Made by a program: the position numbers and the translations under genes. Source: Draconibacterium aestuarii (GTDB lineage: Bacteria > Bacteroidota > Bacteroidia > Bacteroidales > Prolixibacteraceae). Taken from it: a stretch of DNA of 64,000 bases. Numbering within the stretch: position 1 is the first letter of the stretch; each line of letters begins with the position of its first letter. Positions 52,728-61,592 of this stretch are shown one piece after another. The stretch covers positions 171,930-235,929 of the forward strand of contig JAPOHD010000030.1 in assembly GCA_026671195.1 (NCBI GenBank). Direction: 5' to 3'. The notes under the pieces were generated by a model. It saw only the letters and a list, made by a program, of their open reading frames with translations. It ran no database searches and had not been told where the DNA came from.

Positions 52728-54320
52728 TTATCTATATCCGTTATTGGTTGGATCCGTATCCAGCAAAGCCGGATTCAATTCAAGTTCCTGTAGTGGAATT
52801 GGGTATTTAACATGTTTTGGCTGAATATTATCAGCAGGATTGTTCCAACTTCTGTGTTTCACGGTTTTAACTACATCCAGTAAAATTCCCCATCGTATTA
52901 AATCCATACGGCGGTGACCTTCAGCGCACAATTCAAATTTACGTTCGTCGCGAATCGCCAAACGGAAATCTTCCTGCGACATGCCACTCCAGGGTTGATC
53001 GGGCTCAAAAGCACGTTCACGCAATTTATTCACGTATTGATAGGCATTCTCAGGACCGTTTAATTCATTTTCAGCTTCGGCAGCCATCAAATAAACATCT
53101 CCCATTCTAAAAACAATGTAGTTTTCAGGGTGATTGCCTCTCAATGAGTTTTCCTGATCTAAATTCCAGTTTTTTCTAAAATACGGGAAATTCAATTTCC
53201 AACCGATGTATTCAGTTACAATTGTTGCATCGTAACGTAAATCACCTTCTTGCCAGTTATTTTTATCGGCCAACTCGGGTAAAGGAACCGACCATCCGTA
53301 TCCGGTCATATCTTCGTTTTGAGCTTGTAACAAACTTTGGAAATATTCCCAGTTTTTCATTTGTGTTCCATTGGGTTTTAATACCGGATTTCCATTTTCA
53401 TCTACAGCATTTGCACCGCGGTTTGCGGGTTCATCCCTGATACGCGGATTATAATCATCAGTACGGGTTGTACTACCATCGATATTACTAACAGGATCGG
53501 ATGTAAAATCAACTACAAAAATATGCTCATTGTTATACTGGTTAGCCGGATCCGACTGATCAAATACATCTGCAAAATTATCGAGCAAACGGTGTGGCGA
53601 ATTATCAATTATTGATTTACACTCGGTTAAACAGGGTTGCCATTCGCTATCTAATAAATGAAATTTGGCTTTTAGCATGGTAGCTGCCCATTTAGAGGCA
53701 CGACCTAAATCAGATCCCGAATATGAAGTTGGTAAAAGCGTAATCGCCCGGGCCAAATCTTCTTTCATATCAGCTCTGATTTCAGCTTTGGGACTACGGG
53801 TTATTGTAGAAAGTTCTTCATTCGAAGGCAATTCCCTGAAATAAGGTACATCGCCCCAAATGTTGGTTAAATGATAATAACAAAGTGCACGCATAAACAA
53901 AATCTCACCAACTGCCTGATTACGGGCCGCCTCAGAAAGATTTTCGTTTCCATCCACACTTGCCAGAAACAAAGCCGAATTACGTGCTAATTCGTACAGT
54001 CGGTTCCAGGTACCGTATCCATCGCCAACACCTTCGGCAATTAAATAATTGTGCACTGTACCGTTTACATTTCGGCTGGCGGCAACCACATCGGCTCCGT
54101 GCGTGTAAAAATCATCGATTCCGCGTTGACGATACAAAGCTCCACTGTGTAAAATCCGGTAAAGACCATTTACAGCAAGTTGCGCCTCGGCATCGTTATT
54201 AAAAAAGTTGTCGGTGGTAATTCCACTTCGGAATTCCTCTTCCAAAAAGCTGTCGCAGCTGCTGAACATCAACAGTCCAACCAGGAAGACACTCAATACA
54301 ATTTTTGATATATTTTTCAT
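52728..54320 (-). CDS. SusD/RagB-family glycan-binding lipoprotein (unit C)
   Basis: The 530-residue protein has a lipoprotein signal (KIVLSVFLVGLLMFSSC, lipid cysteine C23) and SusD blocks: GEILFMRALCYYHLTNIWGDVPYF, YIVFRMGDVYLMAAEAENELNGP, YVNKLRERAF, and the C-terminal DERKFELCAEGHRRMDLIRWG. It should act with the SusC protein encoded 18 bp upstream to bind and hand over oligosaccharides. It is slightly longer than the other two SusD proteins here and clearly distinct from them, so the three units probably recognise different glycans or fragments. Intact. Confidence 0.95.
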   Translation of the reverse strand: MKNISKIVLSVFLVGLLMFSSCDSFLEEEFRSGITTDNFFNNDAEAQLAVNGLYRILHSGALYRQRGIDDFYTHGADVVAASRNVNGTVHNYLIAEGVGDGYGTWNRLYELARNSALFLASVDGNENLSEAARNQAVGEILFMRALCYYHLTNIWGDVPYFRELPSNEELSTITRSPKAEIRADMKEDLARAITLLPTSYSGSDLGRASKWAATMLKAKFHLLDSEWQPCLTECKSIIDNSPHRLLDNFADVFDQSDPANQYNNEHIFVVDFTSDPVSNIDGSTTRTDDYNPRIRDEPANRGANAVDENGNPVLKPNGTQMKNWEYFQSLLQAQNEDMTGYGWSVPLPELADKNNWQEGDLRYDATIVTEYIGWKLNFPYFRKNWNLDQENSLRGNHPENYIVFRMGDVYLMAAEAENELNGPENAYQYVNKLRERAFEPDQPWSGMSQEDFRLAIRDERKFELCAEGHRRMDLIRWGILLDVVKTVKHRSWNNPADNIQPKHVKYPIPLQELELNPALLDTDPTNNGYR

Positions 54321-54338
54321 CGTTTCAGTTTTTTACAA

Positions 54339-57300
54339 TTAGAAATCAATTTTAACCCCAACAGTGTAAGTTCTTGAATATGGATACTGCCCGGTAGCTA
54401 CACCTTGCGACAGGTTGTTACTTCCATAATTACTTACTTCAGGATCACCCAAAGTCCACTTGGTTAAAAGCAACAAATTATTTCCTGTTGCATACACATT
54501 AAAGCGGCTGAATACTTTGCCCATTCCCCACTTTTCTAACGGGAGATCGTACCCAAATGAGAGCGTTTTTAAACGAATAAAAGAAGCATCTTCAATTAAT
54601 CGTGTACTGTTTGGATTAAACAAACTGGTTGAAGTACCGGCTCTCGGGACATCAGATGTTTCATTGATATCCTGTTGCCAGCGATCGGCTACTTCGGGGA
54701 CCAAAACCTGGTCGCCACGGCCAAACCAACCTACATGGGTCAGCAAATTATACATTTCGTTTCCGTAAGAAAACTGGAAAAACATTCCCATCGAAAATCC
54801 TTTGTAATTTAGAGTATTGTTTAAACCTCCGTAAAATTTAGGCTCAGGACTGCCAATCGGCAATTTATCCTCATCGTTAATTACCGAGTTACCATCTAAA
54901 TCAACATAACGCGGTCCACCAAGGAATGACTGCCCCTTACGACCATCATCTATAATTTCCTGTTCTGTTTTATAGGTCCCCAGATAAGTTGCACCAATAA
55001 AAACAGGCGCAGGGTATCCCGGAATCAAACGTAAACCGGCACCACCCTGGTTACTGGGTTGACTGAGATTTATATAATCGTCGCCCCCCAAATCAAGAAC
55101 TTTATTGCGGTTTGCAGAAATGGTTAAAGTGGTTTCCCAGCTAAAATCGGGCCTCGAAATATTTACTGAATGCAAACTAAATTCCACTCCTTTATTTTCA
55201 ATCGATCCAACGTTTTGCAGTTGAGAACCACCTGCTGTTCCGGGTAAGTCGCGCGCCAAAAGCAAATCTTCAGTTGTTTTTATGTAGTAATCGGCTTCCA
55301 ACCCAAATCGATTATTTAAGAAACCTACTTCAACACCTAAATCCAATTGTTTTGTAGTTTCCCAGGTTAAGTCTTTACTTGGTAAACCTCCTATTAAAAC
55401 ACCAGGCAACAAAGTTTCATTAAAATATGCTGCAGTATTATTGAATTTTGCCAAAGAATTATAGGGAGATACACCTTGTTCACCAACAATACCATAACTA
55501 CCTCTGATTTTTAACATCGAAACAGCATCCACATTTTCCATAAAACTCTCTTTGTAAGCATTCCATGCCACACCTACCGATGGGAAAAAGGCATATTTAT
55601 TTCCTGCCTCAAATACTGATGATCCATCTCGTCGACCAACTAACGTAAGCAGGTATTTACCTTTATAGCTATAATTTAACCTTCCCAGGTACGATACAAA
55701 AGTACGTTGGCTGTACCCAGATCCAACCTGATTTAACAACGGATCGGAACCAAAAGAAAGATTATTAAAAGTTAATACATCGTTTGGAAATCCCTCGGCT
55801 GATGAGCTACTTGATTCGTTAGAGATTTTTTGCAGGGTAAAACCACCCAATACTTTAATATTATGATCTCCAAAGTCTTTGCTATAAGTAAATGTATTTT
55901 CGTTAAGGATACTTTGGCTTTGGTTGTTATTGATATCAGCATAGCCACCAACACCCTGTGCCTGTCTTTCAGGAAGCGCTCCGGGACTATAGATGTTATT
56001 TTTGTAATAATTTAGTTCTACCCCCACTGACGAACGAAATACCAAATCTTTTATGGGTTTGAACTCAATATAAGCATTGGTTACCAGGTTGGTCACCAAA
56101 TCATGATTTGTGCGAAGTTGAATATCCGCCTCCGGATTTCGTTGTAACGATCCGCTAACAGGGTTGGTCGAGGTAAAGCTACCATCTTCGTTGTAAACTT
56201 CCCTAATTGGAAGAACTGCAGTAACAATCTGGCCGTAATTTACCTTATTGTTTTCCTTTTTAAATTTTGAAATGTTTAAACGCATACCGGCAGTGAACAT
56301 CTCCGACAAATTAAAATCGAGATTGGTTCGTAAGGTATAGCGTTCTATTCCCGATCCTCGAACAATTCCTTCCTGATCGAAATGGTTAAAAGAAATGTAA
56401 TAGTTTGCCTTATCAGCATTTCCGGTAACCGAAACGTCGGTGTTATTTATCAAACCAGTTTGCGAAACCAGATCAACCCAGTCGGTATAAGGAGCCGAAG
56501 CCGGATCGTCGAAAATTAAAGGTAATGTAGGATCTGTGTAGCCAAAACCATCTGGTCCGGGCACAAATTGTGCTTCTTCATTGCGATATTCAGCGTACAG
56601 TTTTGAATCGGCCAATTCAATACGGTTTGCAGTTTTTTGATAGCTAACATACTGATTTACACTTACCTGTGTTTTACCCTTAGCCAAACCCTTACCATTT
56701 TTCGATGTAATAAGAATAACACCTGATGCACCCCTGGTACCATAAATGGCAAGTGCTGTAGCATCTTTTAAAACTTCAATCGACTCAATGTCGTTTACAT
56801 TCAAGTTGTTTAAGTTAAAATCCGTGCCAGCAATAAAACCATCCACAACATAAAGGGGGTTATTGTTACCATTAATAGAGCTTGTACCGCGAATGCGGAT
56901 TACAGCATTACTACCTGGTGCACCACTGGTTGATGTTACTTCAACCCCAGCTGCTCTTCCTTGCAAGGCCTGATCAACACGCACAGTTGGCTGGTTTTCA
57001 ATAATTTCAGCTTTCACCTGCGAAACCGATGAAACCAGGTCTTCCTTTTTTGAAGTACCATAACCAATTGCCACCACCTCTTCAATTCCAATATAATCTT
57101 GTTGCATTACAACATTTATTTCGGTTTGGCCTGCAATTTCAATTTCCTGCATGATCATTCCAATAAATGAAAATACAAGAGTGGTGGCTCCTTCTTTCAA
57201 AGCTATTGTATAATTTCCATCAATATCGGAAATTGTTCCCTGAGTAGTTCCTTTAAAAACAATGGTAACACCGGGCAAGGGCAATCCGTTGTTGTCAGTT

Positions 57301-57716
57301 ATTTTACCTGTAACTTTATCTCCCTGGTCGTCAACACTTTTGGTATTTATATTTGATGATAGTACAATCTGTCTATCTACAATTGTGTATTCAACATCGG
57401 TTCCTTCAAAAAGAGCATCAAGAACCTTGTCAATTTTTTGGTTTTTGACATTCATATTCACTTTTCTTTCCACATCAACAATTTTGCTGTTGTAGAGAAA
57501 ATAAAATTCCGAGTCATCTTCGATTTGTGACAGAACCTCACGAACAGTGGAATTTGTAAATTCCAGATTTAGTTTGGTTACCTGAGAATAGCTATTTGTT
57601 GCAAATCCCTGAATAACTGCAATTAGCATGACATAAAATGTTAGCCTCATACTTAAAAAAGTTTTAGATGCCCACAGCTTTTTCAACATGGGGCAATTCG
57701 TACAAAAATTTTTCAT
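54339..57716 (-). CDS. SusC-family TonB-dependent transporter with STN signalling domain (unit C)
   Basis: The 1125-residue protein has a basic leader and signal peptide (about residues 1-45), an STN domain (about 50-110; STVREVLSQIEDDSEFYFLYNS), a CarboxypepD-reg-like domain (about 133-215; GKITDNNGLPLPGVTIVFKG), a plug (about 220-335; VVAIGYGTSKKEDLVSS) and the barrel. The STN domain fits signalling to the FecR encoded 116 bp upstream. The SusD partner begins 18 bp downstream. Domain order is the same as in the unit B transporter, but the barrel sequences differ widely. Intact and of normal length. Confidence 0.96.
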   Translation of the reverse strand: MKNFCTNCPMLKKLWASKTFLSMRLTFYVMLIAVIQGFATNSYSQVTKLNLEFTNSTVREVLSQIEDDSEFYFLYNSKIVDVERKVNMNVKNQKIDKVLDALFEGTDVEYTIVDRQIVLSSNINTKSVDDQGDKVTGKITDNNGLPLPGVTIVFKGTTQGTISDIDGNYTIALKEGATTLVFSFIGMIMQEIEIAGQTEINVVMQQDYIGIEEVVAIGYGTSKKEDLVSSVSQVKAEIIENQPTVRVDQALQGRAAGVEVTSTSGAPGSNAVIRIRGTSSINGNNNPLYVVDGFIAGTDFNLNNLNVNDIESIEVLKDATALAIYGTRGASGVILITSKNGKGLAKGKTQVSVNQYVSYQKTANRIELADSKLYAEYRNEEAQFVPGPDGFGYTDPTLPLIFDDPASAPYTDWVDLVSQTGLINNTDVSVTGNADKANYYISFNHFDQEGIVRGSGIERYTLRTNLDFNLSEMFTAGMRLNISKFKKENNKVNYGQIVTAVLPIREVYNEDGSFTSTNPVSGSLQRNPEADIQLRTNHDLVTNLVTNAYIEFKPIKDLVFRSSVGVELNYYKNNIYSPGALPERQAQGVGGYADINNNQSQSILNENTFTYSKDFGDHNIKVLGGFTLQKISNESSSSSAEGFPNDVLTFNNLSFGSDPLLNQVGSGYSQRTFVSYLGRLNYSYKGKYLLTLVGRRDGSSVFEAGNKYAFFPSVGVAWNAYKESFMENVDAVSMLKIRGSYGIVGEQGVSPYNSLAKFNNTAAYFNETLLPGVLIGGLPSKDLTWETTKQLDLGVEVGFLNNRFGLEADYYIKTTEDLLLARDLPGTAGGSQLQNVGSIENKGVEFSLHSVNISRPDFSWETTLTISANRNKVLDLGGDDYINLSQPSNQGGAGLRLIPGYPAPVFIGATYLGTYKTEQEIIDDGRKGQSFLGGPRYVDLDGNSVINDEDKLPIGSPEPKFYGGLNNTLNYKGFSMGMFFQFSYGNEMYNLLTHVGWFGRGDQVLVPEVADRWQQDINETSDVPRAGTSTSLFNPNSTRLIEDASFIRLKTLSFGYDLPLEKWGMGKVFSRFNVYATGNNLLLLTKWTLGDPEVSNYGSNNLSQGVATGQYPYSRTYTVGVKIDF

Positions 57717-57794
57717 AAGTTTACTTCGCTTTTTAATGAATACTATTTATTAGTTACACCTTTTTCTTTGGCCAAAAAGAAAAAGGTAAAAAGT

Positions 57795-57826
57795 ACAAAG
57801 GGAGGCAGGCCAATGCTTCCCTTTGT
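57795..57826 (-). terminator. Hairpin between fecR and susC of unit C
   Basis: ACAAAGGGA (57795-57803) and TCCCTTTGT (57818-57826) form a perfect 9-bp stem with a 14-base loop only 6 bp after the fecR stop. On the minus strand T-rich stretches follow (TACTTTTTACC), so it may terminate part of the fecI-fecR transcript. Confidence 0.55.
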
Positions 57827-57832
57827 TTTGGT

Positions 57833-58867
57833 TTATCGTTGTATTATTTCAATTTTCATTTTACTAAACGAATTATCGGTTTTTCTTTCGCGTTGTACAA
57901 TTCGATAATCAATTGGGGCTGAAATTTTTAATAAATCGAGCACCTGAATCAAAGATTCATCTTTGAATGTAGCCGTGTAAACGTAATCATCCAGACTTTT
58001 CCCACTGAGCATGATATCCACATTATACCAACGGTTTAACCTGCGCACAACTTCTTCCATCGAATCATCGCGAAACATTAACACACCATCTTTCCATGCA
58101 ATATATTTTGCTACTTCAATTTTTTCCAGATAAAGTCGATTATTACTGTCTTCCAAAACAGCTTTATCACCCGGTATCATCGATTGAATTACGTTTCGCT
58201 GTCCAAGATTATTACACTGGCAAAGGTTTACACTTCCCTCTACCAATACAATTTCAGTTAATTTTTCTGAAGCATAATTTGAGGCTTTAAATTCTGTTCC
58301 GGTAACCTCTATCTGAATTTTTCCGGTGTTCACAACAAAAGGTTTTTCCTTATTCTGTGCCACGTCAAAATACGCCTCGCCTTGCAAAACAACCTCTCGT
58401 GTTGTGGCAGAAAAAGCGATCGGATAACTTAATGTTGTATTTGAATTTAGAAATACCTTTGTTCCGTCGGGCAATACATATTCCGAACGCATACCGGCAC
58501 CTGTTGTTAATGTATACCGGTGTGTTCCAACATTCTCTTCTTTAGGATTTTGAATATATAAGTAAATACTGGCAAACATTATGGGCAACACTAAAATTGC
58601 GGCTACTCGTTTAAATAGTTCGATAAATTGAAGTTTTCCGGATTTCTCAATTTTCTGGTTAACTTTATCAAGCGCTTTTTGGGCATTGTATTTTTGCATT
58701 ACCCTAAGTCGTTCGGTTTGCATCCATACTTCTTCAAATTCTTCAAAATATTTTTTATTGCCGACAGATGCTTTCTTCCAACGTTCAACTTTTTGCCTGT
58801 CATCCTTGCCAAGTGTTCCTTCAAACCATCCAGGCAATAATTCTTCTATGAGTTGTTCTTTTCCCAT
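57833..58867 (-). CDS. FecR-family anti-sigma factor (unit C)
   Basis: The 344-residue protein has an N-terminal cytoplasmic domain (about 1-80; LIEELLPGWFEGTLGKDDRQKVERW), a membrane helix (about 85-105), a FecR domain (about 115-225; VLPDGTKVFLNSNTTLSYPI, GEAYFDVAQNKEKPFVV) and a C-terminal DUF4974-type part (LNRWYNVDIMLSGKSLDD). It should restrain the sigma factor encoded 60 bp upstream until the STN domain of the unit C SusC signals. A CQCNNLGQRN insert in the FecR domain is unusual but does not break the fold pattern. Confidence 0.93.
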   Translation of the reverse strand: MGKEQLIEELLPGWFEGTLGKDDRQKVERWKKASVGNKKYFEEFEEVWMQTERLRVMQKYNAQKALDKVNQKIEKSGKLQFIELFKRVAAILVLPIMFASIYLYIQNPKEENVGTHRYTLTTGAGMRSEYVLPDGTKVFLNSNTTLSYPIAFSATTREVVLQGEAYFDVAQNKEKPFVVNTGKIQIEVTGTEFKASNYASEKLTEIVLVEGSVNLCQCNNLGQRNVIQSMIPGDKAVLEDSNNRLYLEKIEVAKYIAWKDGVLMFRDDSMEEVVRRLNRWYNVDIMLSGKSLDDYVYTATFKDESLIQVLDLLKISAPIDYRIVQRERKTDNSFSKMKIEIIQR

Positions 58868-58927
58868 TCTGTATTAAATGACGAACATGAAATTAAAAAC
58901 ACATATAGTATTTAGAAATAAATTTGT

Positions 58928-59491
58928 TTACTGAAGCAAAGCCAGCATAAATAAAGGCAGATAAGGTTGTAAATCTTTCCGGAGCGCCTTTAATGCATTG
59001 GTGATCTGAAGTTCAACCGTTCTTTTTGAAAGCCCCAGCTGATCAGCAATTTCCTGATTTTTTAATCCATCGAAACGACTGAGTCTGAAAATTTCCTGAC
59101 AACGGGGTGGTAACTTTTGCAAACAATTCTCTATTTGTTCCCTTAACTCAGTTTCGGCCAACCAATTTTCAGGTGTAGTTTGGGTGGAATTCGGAGCATC
59201 TTTAAAATACCGGGAAGATTTTAATCTGACTTTTTGATGCTTCAGGAAGTCGAAACACCGGTTTTTTACCGAAATAAAAAGATAGTTTTTTAAGGAACCA
59301 GTGATAGCCAGCTTTTCGCTCTTCATCCAAATGGTAACAAACAGTTCCTGAACAATGTCTTCTACCGCATTCTCATCCTGAATAATGGATTCGGCATAAG
59401 CGCATAAAGCAGAATAGTAGTACTGAAAAACAAAATCAAAAACGACCTTGTTCTTTTCTTGAAGCCCTTGTTTCAGAAAAGTCTCGTTCAA
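58928..59491 (-). CDS. ECF RNA polymerase sigma factor, FecI type (unit C)
   Basis: The 187-residue protein has region 2 (about 20-90; QDENAVEDIVQELFVTIWMKSEKL) and region 4 (about 118-175; LPPRCQEIFRLSRFDGLKNQEIADQLGLSKRTVELQITNALKALR). It resembles the Bacteroidota sigma factors of the RpoE/FecI group that work with FecR and an STN-bearing SusC. It opens unit C. The 302-bp gap upstream (59492-59793), between this gene and the GH78 gene, shows no further gene, repeat or clear consensus promoter. Confidence 0.94.
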   Translation of the reverse strand: MNETFLKQGLQEKNKVVFDFVFQYYYSALCAYAESIIQDENAVEDIVQELFVTIWMKSEKLAITGSLKNYLFISVKNRCFDFLKHQKVRLKSSRYFKDAPNSTQTTPENWLAETELREQIENCLQKLPPRCQEIFRLSRFDGLKNQEIADQLGLSKRTVELQITNALKALRKDLQPYLPLFMLALLQ

Positions 59492-59793
59492 TTTTTATTG
59501 AATTAGTTAGTGAAAACAAATGTAAAAAAATACTCATAACCTCAATACCCGGGGCACACATTTAAGTTTTTTCGTTTTACTTAAAAGCCATGTCTAGTAC
59601 ATGTTCCACACATAGCGTTTTATAAACCCGGTTGGGATCGGTCAGAACTGAATACCGGCACGAGCGGGAAAACAGAACCGGAAAGCCGCATAAGAATTGG
59701 TAAAACTAATTCCCTCTTAAGCTGATAATGCTACTAAGAAGCTTCCCACATCAAAAAAATCAGCGCTTAAATCTACTACCTTAGTGTCGAAGA

Positions 59794-61572
59794 TTACTTT
59801 ACGACTGAAATTCCTTCAGGAGCATTAAATGTGGTTACGATAGTTCCGTCAGCATTCATTTTATGTTCGATTTCAACTACTCCTTCAGGTGTTGGGAAAG
59901 TTCCCTTAACCCATTTCAAATCTCCAAGGTGTGGCTTGAGTTGTATTGTTTTACATCCAGGCTCAAGGACTTTTACTCCTAAAACATATTCGGTTAACCA
60001 CGAAGTTGGTCCGGATGCCCATCCGTGACAAAAACTATGGCGGAAGCCTTCATAACAATAATCGCCATAAGTGGCGTGAATATCCACTTTATCTTCCGGA
60101 ACCATCTCATCGATACGAGCTGCATTTTTGTTCCAATCGATATTAAAATCTTCCCAAAAAGTTGTGGCTCCCAGATCCAACATGGCTCCCCAATATTCGC
60201 GGATATTATTGATTGCTCCCAGATAATCGCCAGCCATTGCACGTGCAATCAACATGTAATATCCATAAAAAGTGGACATTTTATGTACTCCATTTTGGGC
60301 CAGTACTTCACTGTTGGCTTCATTTGGTGATAGAAGCCCCGACATTGCCAATAAAGCAGCCGCCTGCTTAGAGCCAGCCATTTCCGGAACATGTTTTTTC
60401 AGTTTTGCAACAGTTGTTTTGCAAAGTTCTGCAGTATTTTTATCTCCTAAAATTTCACACAATTCAGCACCGGCATTAAAAGTCATTACCATCATTGATT
60501 GTAAACCGGCATGAATGGCTTCTTTGTTTTCGCTGGAAGGCCAGTCCAGAAAACGATTTCCATCTAAAATTTCTTTCCCGTTCTCATCAATTTTTGTTGC
60601 TAAAAGATGCAATAAATCCACCAAATATTCCTTTTGATGCACTAAGTACCCCAAATCGCCCTGATAATAGTACCAATCACGTTGAATTAAAATCCACCAC
60701 ATTGAATAAGAGCTAATTCCGTTCATCCAGTTAGGCAATGGGGTAAGATCGCGGGCAAGATCGAGGCTTTTTCGAACAACTTCATTATTTCCAAATACAG
60801 TATTGATAGTCATTACTTCCGGATGCATGTCGCCTACCCATACTAATTGGTCGCGTTTTATGCCATCCCATAAATAATCCTGCATGTTCAGGTGTACCGT
60901 ATAAGCACCGGTCATCCAAATTTTATTCAGCCGCTCGTCGTTACATGAAAAAGAGCCCAAATATGGAATCTCTCTATGTTTAAATTTTGCACTAATTTCT
61001 TTTATCTGAAGTTTTGTAGCCGGATCAAGCAAATCAATTCGAACAAAACGAAAACCAGTATTACCTACCTCAAGTTTACCCAGCCATGGTAATGTAATCT
61101 CAAAATCACGCATCGAATGGTCGTTAGTGGCGCCTTCCACGTCGCAATCGCTCATCGTTTCACTAACAGATTCTCCAAACCGAATACGAATTTTCCCTGC
61201 CGGATTTTTATTGCTTCTGGTTGTAACAATTTCAAGCCCTCCATAAATCTCTCTGCCAAAATCAAGAATAATACCGGGTTTTGTTTTATTATCACTGATC
61301 AATGTTAGGTATTCCCCGCTATTTAAATCGGCCTGCCCGATGCCAGGTAAGAGTATATTTTCAGCATTCTTAACAAAACTACCGAAAGGATCTGAAAGCC
61401 ATACTATTCTCTCTGCTGATATATATTTATTTGTTAAAGAAGTCGAACGCACATTAAGGTTATTGGCATTCCCAAAAACAGGAGGTAACTGAGCCACAAC
61501 GATTCCGAAATTAAATATCGCCAACAGCAACAAAGTATTTTTTTTACTAAAATTCAACATTTTACAAAACAT
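59794..61572 (-). CDS. GH78-family alpha-L-rhamnosidase
   Basis: The 592-residue protein has a signal peptide (an ATG at 61560 is an alternative start), an N-terminal beta-sandwich (DFGREIYGGLEIVTTRS, FRFVRIDLL) and a C-terminal (alpha/alpha)6 catalytic barrel. The catalytic region contains WDGIKRDQLVWVGD, which holds the acidic residues of GH78, and SFCHGWASGPTSWLTEYVLGV, the family's C-terminal block. It removes terminal alpha-L-rhamnose. It is shorter than many GH78 enzymes because accessory sandwich domains are missing. It lies 20 bp downstream of the truncated GH106-like gene, so the two probably formed an operon. Confidence 0.87.
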   Translation of the reverse strand: MFCKMLNFSKKNTLLLLAIFNFGIVVAQLPPVFGNANNLNVRSTSLTNKYISAERIVWLSDPFGSFVKNAENILLPGIGQADLNSGEYLTLISDNKTKPGIILDFGREIYGGLEIVTTRSNKNPAGKIRIRFGESVSETMSDCDVEGATNDHSMRDFEITLPWLGKLEVGNTGFRFVRIDLLDPATKLQIKEISAKFKHREIPYLGSFSCNDERLNKIWMTGAYTVHLNMQDYLWDGIKRDQLVWVGDMHPEVMTINTVFGNNEVVRKSLDLARDLTPLPNWMNGISSYSMWWILIQRDWYYYQGDLGYLVHQKEYLVDLLHLLATKIDENGKEILDGNRFLDWPSSENKEAIHAGLQSMMVMTFNAGAELCEILGDKNTAELCKTTVAKLKKHVPEMAGSKQAAALLAMSGLLSPNEANSEVLAQNGVHKMSTFYGYYMLIARAMAGDYLGAINNIREYWGAMLDLGATTFWEDFNIDWNKNAARIDEMVPEDKVDIHATYGDYCYEGFRHSFCHGWASGPTSWLTEYVLGVKVLEPGCKTIQLKPHLGDLKWVKGTFPTPEGVVEIEHKMNADGTIVTTFNAPEGISVVK

Positions 61573-61592
61573 ATTAAAAGATAAAAATGAGA

